Part shown: positions 63,866 through 64,000 of the stretch, in pieces | How positions within the stretch are numbered: the first letter of the stretch is position 1 | Layout: every line of letters starts with the position of its first letter | Source of the DNA: Carboxylicivirga sp. M1479 | GTDB taxonomy: Bacteria; Bacteroidota; Bacteroidia; Bacteroidales; Marinilabiliaceae | Assembly (NCBI RefSeq): GCF_007097485.1 | Contig: NZ_VKDE01000015.1 | Coordinates: 62,792-126,791, forward strand | Direction: 5' to 3' | Length of the DNA stretch: 64,000 nt | Position numbers and translations under genes: made by a program | The notes under the pieces: generated by a model | Databases searched by the model: none | The model's input: only the letters and a program-made list of their open reading frames with translations | What the model was told of the DNA's origin: nothing

Positions 63866-64000
63866 TCAAATATTAACGACAACCTCACCTTTCTCATTAA
63901 TAACGATTTGATTATTATCAATAGTTTCGACCAAAGAAAAGCCATTATAAAATGGTTCTATTGCAAGATACCTTTCGGTATAAAGTTGATTTCCATTTTT
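63866..64000 (-). CDS. C-terminal end of an unknown protein (runs off the window)
   Basis: The last 44 codons read in from the right edge and end with TGA at 63866-63868. The peptide contains YTERYLAIEPFYNGFSLVET and VINEKGEVVVNI. The 'IEPFYNG...' pattern with an 'I.EkGe' turn resembles WG-repeat-type proteins of Bacteroidota, but the fragment is too short to be sure. If the integrase marks an element end, this gene is its first cargo gene. Confidence 0.5.
   Translation of the reverse strand, partial: KNGNQLYTERYLAIEPFYNGFSLVETIDNNQIVINEKGEVVVNI

Overview
The window looks like a chromosome segment of a Bacteroidota bacterium, probably a Bacteroidales/Marinilabiliales-type relative. This rests on low GC, AT-rich leaders without strong Shine-Dalgarno sequences, several promoters of the Bacteroidota type (TAnnTTTG with an upstream TTTG), menaquinone genes, a citrate lyase operon, an UpxY-type antiterminator, SiaB/SiaC proteins and a lysine-type SerA. 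The species cannot be named from the sequence alone.

Layout. 1-13.3 kb is an accessory-looking region, all on the minus strand: two secreted S1 arylsulfatases flank five outer-membrane barrel proteins, with palindromic repeats, two copies of a 155-bp MITE-like element and a broken GH109-type glycosidase gene. 13.4-16.5 kb holds an M48 protease, a small secreted protein and a lipoprotein. 16.7-23.6 kb is core metabolism on the minus strand (gcvT, serC, serA, a DUF1015 gene, a YggS-type PLP protein, a dihydroorotate dehydrogenase-like protein). 23.8-24.6 kb encodes a solo Hpt protein and a STAS protein. 24.6-29.9 kb is a complete citrate lyase operon (citD, citE, citF, a citX-citG fusion, citC). 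30-36 kb has a dipeptidyl-peptidase, a paralogue of the small secreted protein and a large ABC half-transporter. 36.3-37.2 kb is siaB-siaC. 37.4-44 kb carries serine acetyltransferase, a PnuC/nicotinamide riboside kinase pair, an S41 protease, guaA and a retropepsin-like protein. 44-47 kb has an UpxY-like antiterminator with a single sugar epimerase and two unrecognised proteins. 47.4-51 kb is menF-menD-menB. 51-60 kb centres on phosphate: a PiT transporter, a PhoR/PhoB pair and an OprO/P-type porin, plus a LysE-type exporter and a SBF/BASS-type permease. 60.3-61.8 kb holds a tetrapyrrole-methylase-like methyltransferase and an FKBP lipoprotein. At 62.2 kb a tRNA-Ser(TGA) is followed by a tyrosine recombinase, which may be the left end of an integrated element running out of the window.

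How parts fit. The phosphate genes share a control signal: three 7-bp units ending in TAACA or a close variant, at 11-bp spacing, lie upstream of both the PiT gene and the porin gene, in the same 11-bp phase relative to a TAnnTTTG element. Between the PiT and PhoR genes lies a 21-bp-period tandem array with a 210-bp higher-order duplication. Serine is made by serC/serA and acetylated by the serine acetyltransferase about 16 kb away, while gcvT links to glycine and one-carbon metabolism. Citrate lyase lacks a recognisable citrate transporter here.

No CRISPR array, rRNA or recognisable known defence system was found. The strongest candidates for undescribed biology are the MITE family with 10-bp target duplications, the 21-bp array, the phased Pho-box-like promoters and the sulfatase/porin island without SusC/SusD.
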